DNA of 64,000 nt from Lepidostoma basale (GCA_022606425.2 JAHDVF020001050.1:1427501-1491500); one strand, 5' to 3'; shown: positions 31,590-43,258, counted from the stretch's first letter. Numbers and translations are program-made. The notes: generated from the sequence alone by a model not told the origin.

Positions 31590-32635
31590 ATAATATTTTT
31601 CAGAAGGCAAATACTCTTAATTCTGGAGAGTATCCTGTCTTCCTAATGTTGAACCATCTCTCATGCGTTTCTGGTTGTATACTATACAATATATTATTTT
31701 ACCTGTTCTCAATAGATGCCTTAAAAATTAATTTTGTAATCTCTGTTGATGAAATAAACAAATTTGATATTTAATTAATATGTTTTATAGGACAACTAAA
31801 GGGTTTTTTCCTGTAAGTGATTTATATTGCATTAATGAATGTCTGTATTAAAATAAGGGATGGTAAATTTCATAACAGAATTCACGAAACTTTCGCCCGA
31901 TGTGCTTTGTCACAGTTGGGGTTGTTCAGTAAAATATCAATTCAGTGTAATTCTCCCCGTTAAATCCAAACTAAGGGGCTTTTCGATTCACCGCCTTCTT
32001 AGAAATTAGCAGATATACGCCAGTCTATCCTCTTACGCTTCAAGGAAACTAAACAGAGTTTATCTTAAATAAGTGTGCAGGAAACCAAAGTTTCAATTGG
32101 AGGGTTAGACATTTGTGATATAACGAATCGCATTACGGTTGAACTGATCAGGAATATTTGATTACATTGAAGATGTTGTATTTATTTTATTTTATTATTT
32201 TATTATTGAGGGTAACAAACAGCAATTACAGTATAAGAATATAAACACAGAGACAACAAAACAAGGCCAATTACATGCTACCACAAATATTATATAACAT
32301 CTGACATAAGGTTAAATATATAATATAAGAATAATAAAGTAACACTTTGATAAGTTAAAGAGAAAACTATTATAGTAGTATTAGTAATAATGAATAATGA
32401 TGAAATATAATTTTAAAATGTAAAAAAAAGAAAAAGGCAAGAAAATAAAAAATGGAGTATTTCATTCGCCCCGAAGGGTTGCTCCAACCATTTTTAAAAA
32501 TCACTTTCATTAAGATGGAACACATCGATGTTATTTAAGCATTTATTGTACATGTCGCACGTCCGTATTTATGTATCAGGTGTAGAAATATAGAAATATA
32601 AGTGTAGAAATATAGGTGTAGAAATAATAGGAATA
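31590..32635. other. AT-rich intergenic DNA
   Basis: No gene is seen. TTATTATTGAGGGTAACAAA near 32200 looks like a retroelement tail but cannot be placed. Confidence 0.4.
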
Positions 32636-32639
32636 AAAT

Positions 32640-33178
32640 AAATGGCGAACTCAAAGTCATTACTGCATATAGAAATATATCCACAGAAGCAAAGATGGCA
32701 ATACACAATGTAGTGCCAATCTAGTGCCAACCCTCATGTATGGATGTGAAGCTTGGAGCTGGTAAAAGAAAGATGAAAGCAGGATGAATGCCGTAGAAAT
32801 GAGATCACTAAGAAGAATGTGCGGGAAAACGTTGTATGATAGAATACCGAACGATGAAATACGAAAGAAATGTAAGGCACATGACTGCATCGTGAATAAA
32901 ATTAAAAAAATGATCCCTGAGATGGTTTGGACATATGGAACGAATGAATGAGAGTAGAATGGTTAAAAAGTTGTACACAAGCAGCGCGAGTGGAAAAAGA
33001 AGCCGAGGACGACCGTGGAAAACACGGCATGACCAAATTAATCAATTACTAAAATGTACATGGTACGATGTATGAATGTGGAGAAAGTTCAAGTATGTTA
33101 AGGCAGACCAGTGTGGCGATCCATCCACTCTGCCTTACCATCCAGATAGACGGTTGATGGTTATTTAGGTAGTTAGTT
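32640..33178 (+). mobile_element. L1-family LINE, 3' half, variant end
   Basis: Frames give MNAVEMRSLRRMCGKTLYDR, RSRGRPWKTRHDQINQLL and NVEKVQVC. The end is unusual: CCATCCAGATAGACGGTTGA, then TTATTTAGGTAGTTAG. The same variant end occurs at 39378-39485, so this insertion predates the A-B duplication. Confidence 0.8.
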
Positions 33179-33227
33179 ACTATGGCAAGTTTTGTATGGG
33201 AGGAACATAAAGTTGATTTTTTTTTAA

Positions 33228-33345
33228 TATAATATATTTATTTAATCAAAGTATGTACCATTGCTATCTATGCACTTTTGCCATCTCATAGGTAGTTCAT
33301 CGATCCCTTTACTATAAAAACCATTCGGACGGGAATCAATAAATA
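33228..33345 (-). mobile_element. mariner transposase, C-terminal remnant
   Basis: The minus strand reads FYSKGIDELPMRWQKCIDSN, then GTYFD and a stop at 33242-33244. The RWxKCI...G-YF end is the standard mariner/Tc1 transposase C-terminus. Only about 30 codons survive. It is absent from the matching place in unit 2. Confidence 0.7.
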
Positions 33346-33554
33346 ATAAAAAAATAAAAAAAAATAAAAAAATTATTTAAGTTAATTTCAAAAATGGAGA
33401 GCATATTAAATCTGTTTCATAAAATGTTTTATTAAAAAAAATAAGTCATAGATAAAGGTTTACAATAATTCATATTTAAGAACTAGAACTATTAAATAAT
33501 ATAATAATTTGGTACCCTCAAAAATATTAATTACATAATGAATTAAATTTAGTC

Positions 33555-33650
33555 ACTAATCTTCTTCTTTAAGTGCCCTGTCAGGTCCCCCCGACGTTGG
33601 CGATCACTCTGGTAAACTCTTCCTTATCCTGCGCTGTCCGGAATAGCCAC
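33555..33650 (-). mobile_element. L3-family LINE, 3' end
   Basis: CTTCTTCTTTAAGTGCCCTG begins the element end. The minus strand encodes FRTAQDKEEFTRVIANVGG-like codons, as at 62400-62450. Confidence 0.7.
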
Positions 33651-33839
33651 TAATAAATCAATTTATTAGTATATAAACCGGTCGAAGCCATTAACCTTAG
33701 TGAAATTATGTACATGAATATGTTATATGAATACGTTATATAAATAAACATTTAATTATATATATTTTTTCATTATGTACCTACAATAAAATATTACCGG
33801 TAAATTTCAATTAAAACATTTAGCCTATAAAAAAACCAG

Positions 33840-34838
33840 TTACATTTTAAATGGTGCAATAGGGTTTAGAAACATGAAAACCATAATAAATAAATAAATT
33901 ATAACCAAGTTCGTGTAGCTACAGAAAGATTTGTTGAATTTATCCCAGATAGTCATGTAAAGTAAGAAGTTGATTATGTTGCATGTAGCACAGATGAAGG
34001 AATCTAAAAATATGAAAAACTCATTTCGGAACATAACAAAATCCATCACAACAAGAACAACTTGTCTTAATATCATGACAAATGATACATAAATGATAAT
34101 CTGAGAAGGATCTATAATATTCTTTTGATAAGCGATTTTACGAAGTTTGTTGTCTGACTCTTTCAATGTTTTTTTTAAGTTTCCGAGCTCATTTATTGTA
34201 AGAATCGTAAGTACAAATGAAGTGATTGTAGGTATGAACCAAAGGCTGGATAGGAAAAAGCCAATATAATAAGAAAGCCAACTTATGTCATTAGAAAAGG
34301 GTTCTTCGCTATCTTCGACTGGTGCTAAAAGATTAGGTATGTGGAGAAACAAGTCGAATATTACAGTTAATACAATAATTGTTATGGTTCGTTTTACTGT
34401 AAATAGGGTATTTAAAGGATTGCGAATAGCTGAATAACGTTCTGTTATCAAAACAAGAGTTAATAGTGCAGACGTAGATAAAGATATTGAACTGAAAAGA
34501 TCATAAAGAGGATGAAGAATGACTAGGTTCGATATGTTACTAGCTGCTTTAATTGAAGCAGAGTACGCTGTAAAAATAACCAGAACTAATAGGCGAAATG
34601 TTTCTATGATGGTTTGAGCTAGAAGAAGACTTCTGATACTGCTTGCCTTGTCTTGGAAGAACACCTTCGTTGTAATCGTGTTACCGATCAAACCAAAATA
34701 TTGACAAAAACAGTAAAGTAAAAATAAGCTGTAGTACATTACAAGGTTTCCATCGCTTGTTGCTAGATTTGAGAGATTCTCAGATGAATTGGCAATTTCT
34801 TCGCTTTCAGTTGAATTCATTTCTAATATAGGAGACAT
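33840..34838 (-). CDS. Seven-transmembrane rhodopsin-like receptor A1 (FMRFamide-receptor-like)
   Basis: The frame encodes 332 aa without interruption. By eye the membrane segments are near 32-58, 66-94, 107-132, 149-171, 187-214, 245-268 and 273-298. Class A marks are GN in TM1 (52-53), ERY (133-135) in place of DRY, and N290-xx-LY294 followed by WDKF at the end of TM7, a pattern resembling FMRFamide receptors. N8, N17 and N21 lie in N-glycosylation sequons in a short N-terminus. No cysteine is available for the usual TM3-ECL2 disulfide, and TM6 lacks CWxP. After TM7 a further hydrophobic stretch (about 308-330) runs almost to the end. The start is the first ATG; a 3' splice site (AG at 34925-34926) lies 86 nt upstream, so a non-coding first exon is likely. 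It is about 87% identical to A2 by hand count. Ligand unknown; a peptide receptor role is inference. Confidence 0.8.
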   Translation of the reverse strand: MSPILEMNSTESEEIANSSENLSNLATSDGNLVMYYSLFLLYCFCQYFGLIGNTITTKVFFQDKASSIRSLLLAQTIIETFRLLVLVIFTAYSASIKAASNISNLVILHPLYDLFSSISLSTSALLTLVLITERYSAIRNPLNTLFTVKRTITIIVLTVIFDLFLHIPNLLAPVEDSEEPFSNDISWLSYYIGFFLSSLWFIPTITSFVLTILTINELGNLKKTLKESDNKLRKIAYQKNIIDPSQIIIYVSFVMILRQVVLVVMDFVMFRNEFFIFLDSFICATCNIINFLLYMTIWDKFNKSFCSYTNLVIIYLFIMVFMFLNPIAPFKM

Positions 34839-35348
34839 GTTGACCTTTTTTGTGACGCGCTTTCACAAGTTTACTATAAATCCTCTATATAAAAGCTGTT
34901 TTCCCAGGAACTTCACTGTATGCCCTGAAACCAACAAATTAATTAGTAAAAAAAATATATTCAACAAATCCTTAGAACCCCAAAAAATTAGAACATTACA
35001 AAGTATCTACTACCAAGTATCAAATTCGCAGAGCCAATAACTGCGCAAAGACGCAAAGTGATTGAATAATACAGTGCAGTTCAAACCTCTCCCTAAGGAT
35101 GCCACTCGTCATACATGACATACAGATAAAACCCTATAACACAGATATACAGGTACATTTTATTGTTACCTGTAAGTAATAATAAATAGTGTTTTTTATC
35201 TTTCTTTGTTTTATATTTAAACCACTTAGCATTGCAACTAATATAGGGTAGCTTTCAAAAGGCAAAGGGTGCGAATAATCTCCCGTCTCAGCATTTTGAA
35301 GTCAACGTCGAAGAAGCGGTATAATGAAAATAAAAGTAAAATTCTTTC

Positions 35349-35613
35349 AGAATTAATTGTATCTCAATAGAGACAAAGATGTAAATTATTTGGAAACAGA
35401 ATATGATGGTCGAGGCGTTTACAGGACTTATGACCTGTCATCGGTTGAGTTAAGCGATTGTTTTATGTAATACAACATCCCCATTCCGTCCTTCTTACGA
35501 ACGCCACATTTGACAATTATTTTTGAAGTTGTATAATTCTTAAAGATTAACCCGTAATGGGTAAAATCCAATATTTGTTTACAAGTATTTGTATACATTT
35601 AAAAAAATCATTT
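35349..35613 (+). repeat. R1 repeat in unit 1, with an empty site in unit 2
   Basis: Unit 2 reads continuously AATTCTTTCGTATGAAGCAC at about 41464, while unit 1 has ATTCTTTC, 265 bp of R1, then GTATGAAGCAC. The insert runs from AGAATTAATTGTATCTC to GTATACATTTAAAAAAATCA. Confidence 0.75.
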
Positions 35614-36179
35614 GTATGAAGCACTCGATTTGTGGTGTGGTATTATTATTAAAAATAAATTTAAAATACGTTTGCATTTTTTTACATCACTTAATTGTTG
35701 TTTAAACCAAATGGTTTATATGTATACCTATTCTACAGGTTTTTAAAATGAAAACAGTTTTATTTTCATTACAAATTTATTAGAATGCAATAAACATAAT
35801 AAAATCATTAGAGATCATAACAATAAACATATTTACACTCCAATTTAATCTCCGAATGGAAGATTTTTAAAACATGAAGAATTTAATGATTTTAAAGCAT
35901 AACTGATTATAATTATCATAGATTTTTTTTAACCATATCTAACACTGACAAAAATAACTATTCTAATTCACAAATAAATTTGTATTATAAATAATATTTA
36001 AATTAAATAAAAATAGTTAATTTAAATCACTACATCAAACTTTGATGATGACACCGGAATCGTGTCATCAAAAATAAACAGAAAAATGAAAAAATAAAAA
36101 TAAAAAAGTAAATAAATAAATTATGATAACAAATATTTCATACATATTTTAAATTTATATAAATATAAAATATATAGTA

Positions 36180-36720
36180 TCGTTGTAACTATTTTTTTCA
36201 GAATCATAGGAAAATCCGTGTAAATAACTTTCTCCACCGATGTTTCGGAACAGAGTCTCCGTCTTCATGATAGTTATGACTGTAATGAATATACATCTTC
36301 TTATTCTTTAACAGCCGTTGTCGTCCACTGCTGGACAAAGGCCTCCCCCATACTTCTCTATGTATGACATGTCATACAGGGGGTGGTTGGCATTACAACT
36401 CCACGCTTGCCAGACGGGTTGGCGAGGTGTCCTTCCACGTTAGCCTATGCATCAATATTATATATACTCGTATATAGGTTATTCACACTCGATCTCTAAC
36501 ATTTCGCATAGTTTCCACGGGAGACCAAAGTCGAGGAGGTGTGGATAGGTACTTGGTATCAGGTTAATGCGCAGCATATATGTGTGTATACATATACATG
36601 CAGCGTGAATATACATATACTAACATAATTATCCTGAACACGGTAACTGCAACGATCTCCGAAACGTCGGTCGAGAAAAACGAGTTTCACGGATTTTCCC
36701 AAGATCCCATTAAAACGAGT
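36180..36720. mobile_element. Beta Penelope-like ends (inverted) in unit 1
   Basis: A decayed minus-strand motif (about 36235-36270: GAAACATCGGTGGAG on the minus strand) and a plus-strand motif (36633-36671: CTGAACACGGTAACTGCAAC, GATCTCCGAAACGTCGG) face each other. Between them lies a tiny L4-like LINE end (36310-36370, encoding FVQQWTTTAV on the minus strand). The same pair is in unit 2 at 43850-44040. Confidence 0.6.
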
Positions 36721-36970
36721 TGTGTCCAACCGTGAAAATCAACCGTGAAGTATAATCAACAAACGTTATTGTTTAGAGTAAGTTAAGTATATTAGGTTTC
36801 TAAAAGATATCGGTATAAAATTGACTTATTAATGCTTTTGGTTTTAATTTGGTAAACAAAATGAGGTTGACGCCAAAAGAATGTTTTTTTAGTATCTTCT
36901 CAAAAGTTTTTTACAAAATATCTGTAGTCCAATAGTTTTTGGAATAAAGTAAGAATACATTTGATCAAAA

Positions 36971-38032
36971 TTAAGGGAGGAAACCACTTGTCAAGAATTT
37001 GATTAAGAGAATCATTATGCAGATAACTACAAAAATGTATATATAAATGTAATTCATATGATTGTAAGCGTCTACTGGCGGATTATTTCCTCTGCACCAT
37101 GGAACCCTAAATAAAACACAAAACATTTTACGGTACTTGTCCCATAACGATATATAAATAGCGAAATTAACTAAGCTACACGTCGATGTAAAAATTATAT
37201 CGAAAAATGTAAAGTTTGGATTGTATATTTCGAAATATTTAAAAATTATAGTGAAAGCTTTTGTAAATAGAACTGTGTGTATTATATAAGTCACGATCTG
37301 CGATGTTCTTAAATCGTTTGTGCTCCTCGAACTTGATTCGCTAACGTCCAAACTGTGTTTTGATTGCATTTTGATTTTTATAAGTCGAATTACGATCAAT
37401 ATGTTGAATATTAAGGTAAGAATTGTGGCCAAGATCCAAACGCAAGGTAAAAAATAACGTAGGTAATAAAATAAGAAATCAGTTGAACTTCCAGTTAGAT
37501 AAGATATAAAATCATGTATTCTGTGGATAAATATGTATGGAAAATGTAATGCTAAAACTGCGAGGATGGTTAATATTGTAAAGATTTTAGATCGTTTCAC
37601 AGTGCATATTGAACTAACGGGATAGTAAACGGCTATGTATCTCTCGGCGACTACAGCCAGGGACATGTAGGTGGAGGTTGTTTGAAGAATGGAATTAGAA
37701 ACGTGATGCATTATGTAAAATATGCGCCAGAAATGTATTATTCCTGTAAACGAAAGCCAGAAACCTCCATTTATTACAATCATAGCAAGGAGTCTTAATG
37801 TTTCAAATAAGGTCTGCGCCAGGAGTAAACTTCGCAAGCTGCTCTTCTTAAAATTGTAAAAAACGATCAAAGAAAATATGTTTCCTAGAGAACCGATGAA
37901 AGGATAAATGGAATATGCAGTTATGGCAAACACCAAACGCGTGACAGTGGCCGATCTGTGTTCATCGTAATCCGTCTCATATTCATAATAGCTTTCGTTC
38001 GAAATAGATATGTTCAATTCTGAAGAATTCAT
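36971..38032 (-). CDS. Seven-transmembrane rhodopsin-like receptor B1 (FMRFamide-receptor-like)
   Basis: The frame encodes 353 aa from the ATG at 38030-38032. The reading frame stays open to 38125, but that stretch has no ATG and runs into a 3' splice site (pyrimidine tract, AG at 38116-38117), so I chose the ATG 83 nt inside the exon. Sequons N2, N7 and N12 precede TM1 (31-59, GN at 50-51). ERY (130-132) ends TM3, and TM7 ends with N289-xx-IY-x-SLWDKY. A basic and serine-rich third intracellular loop (about 218-243) separates TM5 and TM6. There are no TM3-ECL2 cysteines. A strongly hydrophobic segment (about 326-347) follows the helix 8 region and could be an eighth membrane helix. About 85% identical to B2, with differences clustered in the N-terminus and extracellular loops. 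An alternative is that the 27 codons upstream of the ATG are coding after splicing. Confidence 0.8.
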   Translation of the reverse strand: MNSSELNISISNESYYEYETDYDEHRSATVTRLVFAITAYSIYPFIGSLGNIFSLIVFYNFKKSSLRSLLLAQTLFETLRLLAMIVINGGFWLSFTGIIHFWRIFYIMHHVSNSILQTTSTYMSLAVVAERYIAVYYPVSSICTVKRSKIFTILTILAVLALHFPYIFIHRIHDFISYLTGSSTDFLFYYLRYFLPCVWILATILTLIFNILIVIRLIKIKMQSKHSLDVSESSSRSTNDLRTSQIVTYIIHTVLFTKAFTIIFKYFEIYNPNFTFFDIIFTSTCSLVNFAIYISLWDKYRKMFCVLFRVPWCRGNNPPVDAYNHMNYIYIYIFVVICIMILLIKFLTSGFLP

Positions 38033-38394
38033 TTTACCGGGATAATCTTGCTCGAACGATGTGAGGAAGATGTTCAGATGAAGTCGGCAGCTTTCCGGAA
38101 AATATCCAGTGACAGCTGAAAACAAAAAACACGTGTATCAGTAATAACAAGAATGAATCTATGTTTGAAATAGAATGAAAACATAAATCACAACATACGA
38201 GTATTTCAGAGGTGATCTCCTTCATCCTCAGATGTAAATATATAATTGTTTTTGTTAACACGATTTTTTTTTTTATATATATAATATTTACACCTGAGTA
38301 TGGAGAAAGTCTCCTCAAAATACTTTGTAATTAATATTTGTATTCTGTAAAAATATATAATAAATAAAAGTGGATTAAAATACAGTTTTATTAA

Positions 38395-38745
38395 TTTGTT
38401 TATTTGTATACAAATACTTGTAGACAAATACTGGACTTTTACCCATTGCGGGTTTTAATTTTTTTAAGGATCAATAGAGACGAAGATGTAAATTATTTGG
38501 ATTTAGTGTAGTGCTAGTGTTGATGTCCCTACCAACAGTGAAGTGATTATAAAAATATTAAGGTAATACAAGTTCCAAAAAATTGTCAGTCGTGGTGTCG
38601 TAAGAAGGGTGTAATGGTGAATGTTGTTAAACATAAAGTGATAGCTTAACCCAACCAATGACGGGTCATAAGTCCTGTAAAAGCCTCGACTCCCATATTC
38701 GGCTTCCAAATAATTTACATCTTCGTCTGTATTGAGATACAATTA
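38395..38745 (+). repeat. R1 fold-back repeat
   Basis: The outer arm GTATACAAATACTTGTAGAC and CCCATTGCGGG lead to ATAGAGACGAAGATGTAAAT. The right half (AACCCAACCAATGACGGGTC to GAGATACAATTAG) is inverted. The centre is shortened. Confidence 0.7.
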
Positions 38746-39370
38746 GTTTTATTAATATTAAAATAAAAATGAAATTCCACAGCGTTAACGCCTTAATCTT
38801 TAAATTTAAATTGAAAAGTATTTAGCGTTTCTGATAGGTCACTCTGATTTCTATAGATTATGATATTATATTTTGATTAACACCAATGTAAACGTCTGTT
38901 TTCTAGAAGTGTAAAATACACGGGAATTATATGACAACATTTGATAATGCCTTAGAAAGGCTAAACTTGTTATTCGCATAATGTTTAATGAAACATAAAG
39001 AAAACAGTCGTTTTCGTTCTGACTTCCATACAGACGATGGCAGTGTGATTGTCCCACTATCTTTGGACTGGTGATGTTTTCACGTGACAATCAAATGGCG
39101 ATAGATATGTATATTTAGATAAATAAGGCGACATAAAATGTATATTTAGGTAAATCCACTAAAGTTTGTGTTTTCGACCGGTTTCGGCAGTTCTCTGCCA
39201 TCATCTGGTGATAGTGTAATAAGCAACAAAAATTATATTTGAAAGAAAAACAAAACCTTTCACTGAAAGTTGCCGCATGTTTTATTATTTTCTTAAGTTA
39301 TTATAATGTATACAATAATTGACAACATAATTACAACAGATATTCTTATTCATATTTTTTAAATTTCGCG
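38746..39370. other. Mixed repeat remnants between the receptor units
   Basis: Contains a copy of the 850-type repeat (about 38875-39000) with GATAATGCCTTAG, a SINE1 body fragment (39017-39110) and a delta hammerhead-like motif on the minus strand (about 39173-39219: CAGATGA, T, GGCAG/CTGCC, GAAACCGGTC). No gene. Confidence 0.55.
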
Positions 39371-39377
39371 GTGATTT

Positions 39378-39485
39378 TTAATGTGGAGAATGTTCAAGTA
39401 TGTCAAGGTAGAGCATTGTGGCGGTCTTTCCCCTCTGCCTACCCATCCAGATAAATGGCTGTTAGTTATTTAGGTAGTGAGTTGC
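39378..39485 (+). mobile_element. L1 LINE variant 3' end, shared with unit 1
   Basis: AATGTGGAGAATGTTCAAGT through CCATCCAGATAAATGGCTG and TTATTTAGGTAG match 33073-33175. Defines the left limit of detectable duplication. Confidence 0.75.
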
Positions 39486-39970
39486 TCTTTTAAGTATATG
39501 AAAGTCGAATTATCATAAATAGACTTAAAATTTTGGTCACAAAAATAAGCAAATATGTATTAATAATTTTATATTTTAGGTACTAAACATTAATAATTAA
39601 TTTATTAAAGGTTGTTTTATAAAGCTAATTTCCAAAAGGGATAGTATAGTAAATCTGTTTTGTAAAATGTTAAATTAAAAAAAAGGTCATAGATAAAGGT
39701 TAACAATACTTCATATTTAAGAACTTTAACTATTACACAATATAATAATTTGATAACCTTAAAAATATTAATTATATAATGGATTAAATTTAGTAACTAA
39801 TAAATCAATTTACAAGTATATAAACCGGTCGAAACCATAAACCTTAGTTGTATATTTTTAAGTATGAATATGTTATATTAATAAATATTTAGTAACTTTT
39901 TTGGTATCATTAACAATAAACTTTTACTACGAAACATCAATTAAAACATTAATCTTATAAAATAAACAAA

Positions 39971-40969
39971 TTACATTTTAAATGGCACTATAGGGTTTAA
40001 AAACATAAAAAACATAATAAATAAATAAATTATAACCAAGTTCGTGTAGCTACAGAAAGATTTATTGAATTTATCCCAGATAGTCTTGTAAAGTAAAAAG
40101 TTAATTATGTTGCATGTAGCACAGATAAAAGAATCTAAAATTATGAAAGACTCATTGCGGAACATAATCAAATCCATCACACCAAGAACAGCTTGTCTTA
40201 AAACCATGACAAATGATACATAAATGATAATCTGAGTAGGATCAACAATGTTTTTTTGATAGGCGATTTTACGAAGTTTGTTGTCTGACTCTTTCAATGA
40301 TTTTTTTAAGTTTCCGAGCTCAATTATCGTAAGAATCATAATTACAAATGAAGTGATTGTAGGTATGAACCAATGGCTGGATAGAAAATATACAATAAAA
40401 TAAGATAGTAAACTTAAGTCATTATAATAGGGTTCTTCGCTATCTTCGACTGGTTCTAAAAGATAAGGTATGTGGAGACACAAGTCGAATATTACAGTTA
40501 ATACAATAATTGTTATGGTTCGTTTTACTGTAAATAGAGTATTTAAAGGATTGCGAACAGCTGAATAGCGTTCTGTGATCAAAACAAGAGTTAATAGTGC
40601 AGACGTAGATAAAGAAATGGAACTGAAAAGATCATAAAGAGGATAAAGAATGACATGATCCGGTATGTTACTAGCTGCTTTGATTGAAGCAGAATACGTT
40701 GTAAAAATAATCAGAACTAATAGGCGAAATGTTTCAATGATGGTTTGAGCTAGAAGAAGACTTCTGATACTGCTTGGCTTGTCTTGGAAGAACACCTTTG
40801 TAGTAATCGTGTTGCCGATCAAACCAAAATATTGACAAAAACAGTAAAGTAAAAATAAGCTGTAGAAGAATATAATGTTTCCACCGCTTGTTGCTAGATT
40901 TGTGAGATTCTCAGATGAATTGGTAATTTCTTCGCTTTCAGTTGAATTCATATCTAATATAGGAGACAT
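39971..40969 (-). CDS. Seven-transmembrane rhodopsin-like receptor A2 (duplicate of A1)
   Basis: This 332 aa receptor aligns with A1 end to end without gaps; I count about 43 differences. The ERY at the end of TM3, the N-xx-LY/WDKF end of TM7, the absence of extracellular disulfide cysteines and the C-terminal hydrophobic segment are all kept. Changes cluster around the start of TM1 (31-36), the loop before TM3 (about 102-109) and the ECL2/TM5 border (about 168-195), where ligand contact is expected in class A receptors. A 3' splice site (AG at 41053-41054) lies 83 nt upstream of the ATG, as in A1. It is the first gene of the second A-B unit. The open frame and conservative substitutions argue that it is functional. 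Confidence 0.8.
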   Translation of the reverse strand: MSPILDMNSTESEEITNSSENLTNLATSGGNIIFFYSLFLLYCFCQYFGLIGNTITTKVFFQDKPSSIRSLLLAQTIIETFRLLVLIIFTTYSASIKAASNIPDHVILYPLYDLFSSISLSTSALLTLVLITERYSAVRNPLNTLFTVKRTITIIVLTVIFDLCLHIPYLLEPVEDSEEPYYNDLSLLSYFIVYFLSSHWFIPTITSFVIMILTIIELGNLKKSLKESDNKLRKIAYQKNIVDPTQIIIYVSFVMVLRQAVLGVMDLIMFRNESFIILDSFICATCNIINFLLYKTIWDKFNKSFCSYTNLVIIYLFIMFFMFLNPIVPFKM

Positions 40970-41599
40970 GATGGCCTTTTTTGACGCGCTTTTACAAGTT
41001 TAATATAAATCCTCTATTTAAAGCTGTTTTCCCAGGAACTTCGTTGTAAGGCCTGAAACCAACAAATTCATTAGTTAAATAATGTATTCAACAAACCCTT
41101 TTAAAAAAATTAGGACAATACAAAGCTACCAAGTATCAAAAAGTAAACAATAAGTTTTTGATCCCAAGTCGTGTGAAACTCGAAAGCCAACAACTGTGCA
41201 AATATGCAAAGTGATTGAAAAATAGAGGGCAGTTCAAACGTCACCCTAAAAATGGCACTCGTGATAACAGTAAATAGTGTTTTTTGTTTGTTTGTTTTAT
41301 GTTTAAACCATTTAGAATTGTAACTCGTTAAGGGTAGCTTTAAATAGGTAAATGGTACGCATAATATCCCGGCTCAACATTTTGAAGTTAACGTCGAAAA
41401 ACATAGTGAAGTCAATGTTAGAGAACATAGTGAAGTCAACGTTTGCGAATAATGAAAATAAATATAAAATTCTTTCGTATGAAGCACTCGATTTGTGGTG
41501 TGGTATTATTAAAAATATATATTTCTGAACACTTTTGCTAGTTTTTATGCCACTAAATTGTATTAGATAAATTTAAAGCGTTACACTGTGGAATTCCAT

Positions 41600-41780
41600 A
41601 AAAACATTGTTTTTTTCCACTAATGAGTTTATTTTTATTGACATGTTTCGAAGAGTTACACCTTCATCATCGGAAGAACGATATAAACTTTATATAGTTT
41701 ATATAGTTCTCCCGATGATGAAGGTGTAAGCCTTCGAAACATGTCGAGAAAAATAAACCTAAAAGTAAAAACTTAATTGT
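41600..41780. mobile_element. Gamma hammerhead-like inverted pair
   Basis: Minus copy at 41638-41672 and plus copy at 41711-41746. Plus copy: TTCTC, CCGATGA, T, helix II GAAGG/CCTTC, GAAAC, palindrome ACATGT, C, then GAGAA. TTCTC and GAGAA form a 5-bp helix I, so all three helices can be drawn. Present only in unit 2. Confidence 0.65.
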
Positions 41781-41999
41781 TTGTAAAACTAACTTCGCTC
41801 CTGCCAGGGTTACAAAACAAAACTGAGAAAAAATGTGGTTTTTACACAAATATTGTTATGTAAAAACTAATAGAATTGTTTTCAAAATATTTTTTGAAAT
41901 ATAATGATTTATGTATTATATTTAGTTTAATTCCGGAACTAGTCGAACTCATAAAACTAAGAGCAAATTTAAACTATTTATAATATAATACACTAATTA

Positions 42000-42460
42000 T
42001 TTATTAATTGTATCTCAATAGAGACGCAGATGTTAATTGTTTTCTGGGAACAGACAGACTGGGGACAGCCTTTCACAGTGCATTAATAAAGATTTACTGC
42101 TTAATGCTTCCCAATTTTAATAGATGATGCTAGTGTAGAGTGAACTAAAAATGTAAAGATAAGTGCAGCATTTTAGCATATATACATCTTCCAAAAATTT
42201 GTCCAACCTGGTGGCCGTAAGAAGGGAGGAATGGGGAATGTTGGTCAACTTTTAAAGCGATCGCTCAACCCAACCACTGACAGGTCATAAGTTTCGTAAG
42301 CGCCTCGGCCACCATATTCTGTTCACAGAAAACAATTTACGTCTTCGGCTCTATTGAGATACAATTAATCCTTATAAAAAATATAAAAAATTATCCACAA
42401 TGGGTAAAATCCAGTATTTGTCTACAAGAATTTGTATACATTCAAAATGTTGTAACAATA
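42000..42460 (+). repeat. R1 fold-back repeat in unit 2
   Basis: ATTGTATCTCAATAGAGACG at the left, the right arm through GAGATACAATTAATCCTTA and the outer arm to GTATACATTCAAAATGTTGT. The inner CATTAATAAAGATTTACTGC and AATAGATGATGCTAGTGTAG block is kept. Confidence 0.7.
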
Positions 42461-43110
42461 TTAATATTTTGTATTATACAATACGTTGGGGACACCTAAT
42501 GTAAAGCAATATGAAGGTTATAATATAATATGTTTATTAAATATATTATACAGAGAGTGATTTTTTATTTTTATATAAATAAAATAAACTTACTAGTTGC
42601 AAATTTGTTTCGCCTTGCGAGGGCTATTCAAACTATTTTATTAAGTAAGAGAATGCCCTCGTAAGAAATAGTTTGTATCTAGTATTTATAAATATTTTAA
42701 CCTTTAGAGTGCCGAGGAGCGCCGTCGCGCCTCTAGGTAGATTAATATTATTCAATTTCTGTATTGTTATTATCATGGTGTGAAACCTAGTGAAGAGAAT
42801 GTTGAAAGAAATATGAAAATTGGTGTATTTTTACAGAAATGGCACATTGTTTTCTTGTAAATATAAATTATCTATAAAAATAGACATTTCTTTTGATATT
42901 TTAGAATATTTTGGTGAAATATGTTTGGCACTTAAACGGTTTATGTATATAAATAAATAAAATCACTGGACCGATAAAGCAATTGCGTTACCATTATATA
43001 ATTTGAGTTTTAGAACTAAAAAAATCTCAACGATCAATATGTTTTTGTTATATCGTGTGACATTAATATATAATAAATGAAAATAATATTCAAAAATAAT
43101 TTTTCAGGTT
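42461..43110. other. AT-rich DNA with a small inverted pair
   Basis: GTTTCGCCTTGCGAGGGC (about 42606) and GCCCTCGTAAGAAATAG (about 42653) form a loose inverted repeat resembling decayed hammerhead-like ends. GCCGAGGAGCGCCGTCGCGC (42711-42730) is a GC-rich island. No gene. Confidence 0.4.
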
Positions 43111-43112
43111 TA

Positions 43113-43258
43113 TACAATGATGAGGTTCGCAACCCATCACACCGCGTCTCTCGTGGGGGCGAAAAGAGAAGGATGGAGTGCCGCCTCGATTAAAGTGTGG
43201 CAGTCCATTCTTTCTGCCTACCCTCTCGGAGAAACGGCGTGATGGTTAATTAGTTAGT
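43113..43258 (+). mobile_element. R2 repeat, short copy
   Basis: GATGAGGTTCGCAACCCATC through GGATGGAGTGCCGCC, then the L1-like tail TGGCAGTCCATTCTTTCTGC and ACGGCGTGATGG with TTAG units. Only the last 145 bp of R2. Confidence 0.72.

Larger units (their letters stand above)
33085..38150. repeat. Segmental duplication unit 1 (receptors A1 and B1)
   Basis: Non-coding DNA around A1 and B1 aligns with that around A2 and B2. Shared stretches include the variant LINE tail at 33085-33178 (matching 39378-39485), the 3' flank of A (33400-33560 against 39645-39810), 35080-35345 against 41220-41470, 35750-36300 against 43255-43920, and 36700-36960 against 44090-44620. Unit-specific insertions (mariner remnant, R1, LINEs) break up the alignment. 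Confidence 0.8.

Noticed and set aside
36971..38125. Longer N-terminus for receptor B1 (and B2 up to 45777)
   Set aside because: The upstream in-frame stretch has no ATG and ends in a splice acceptor. The first residues would be encoded by the pyrimidine tract. Coding sequence after the acceptor (27 codons) remains possible.
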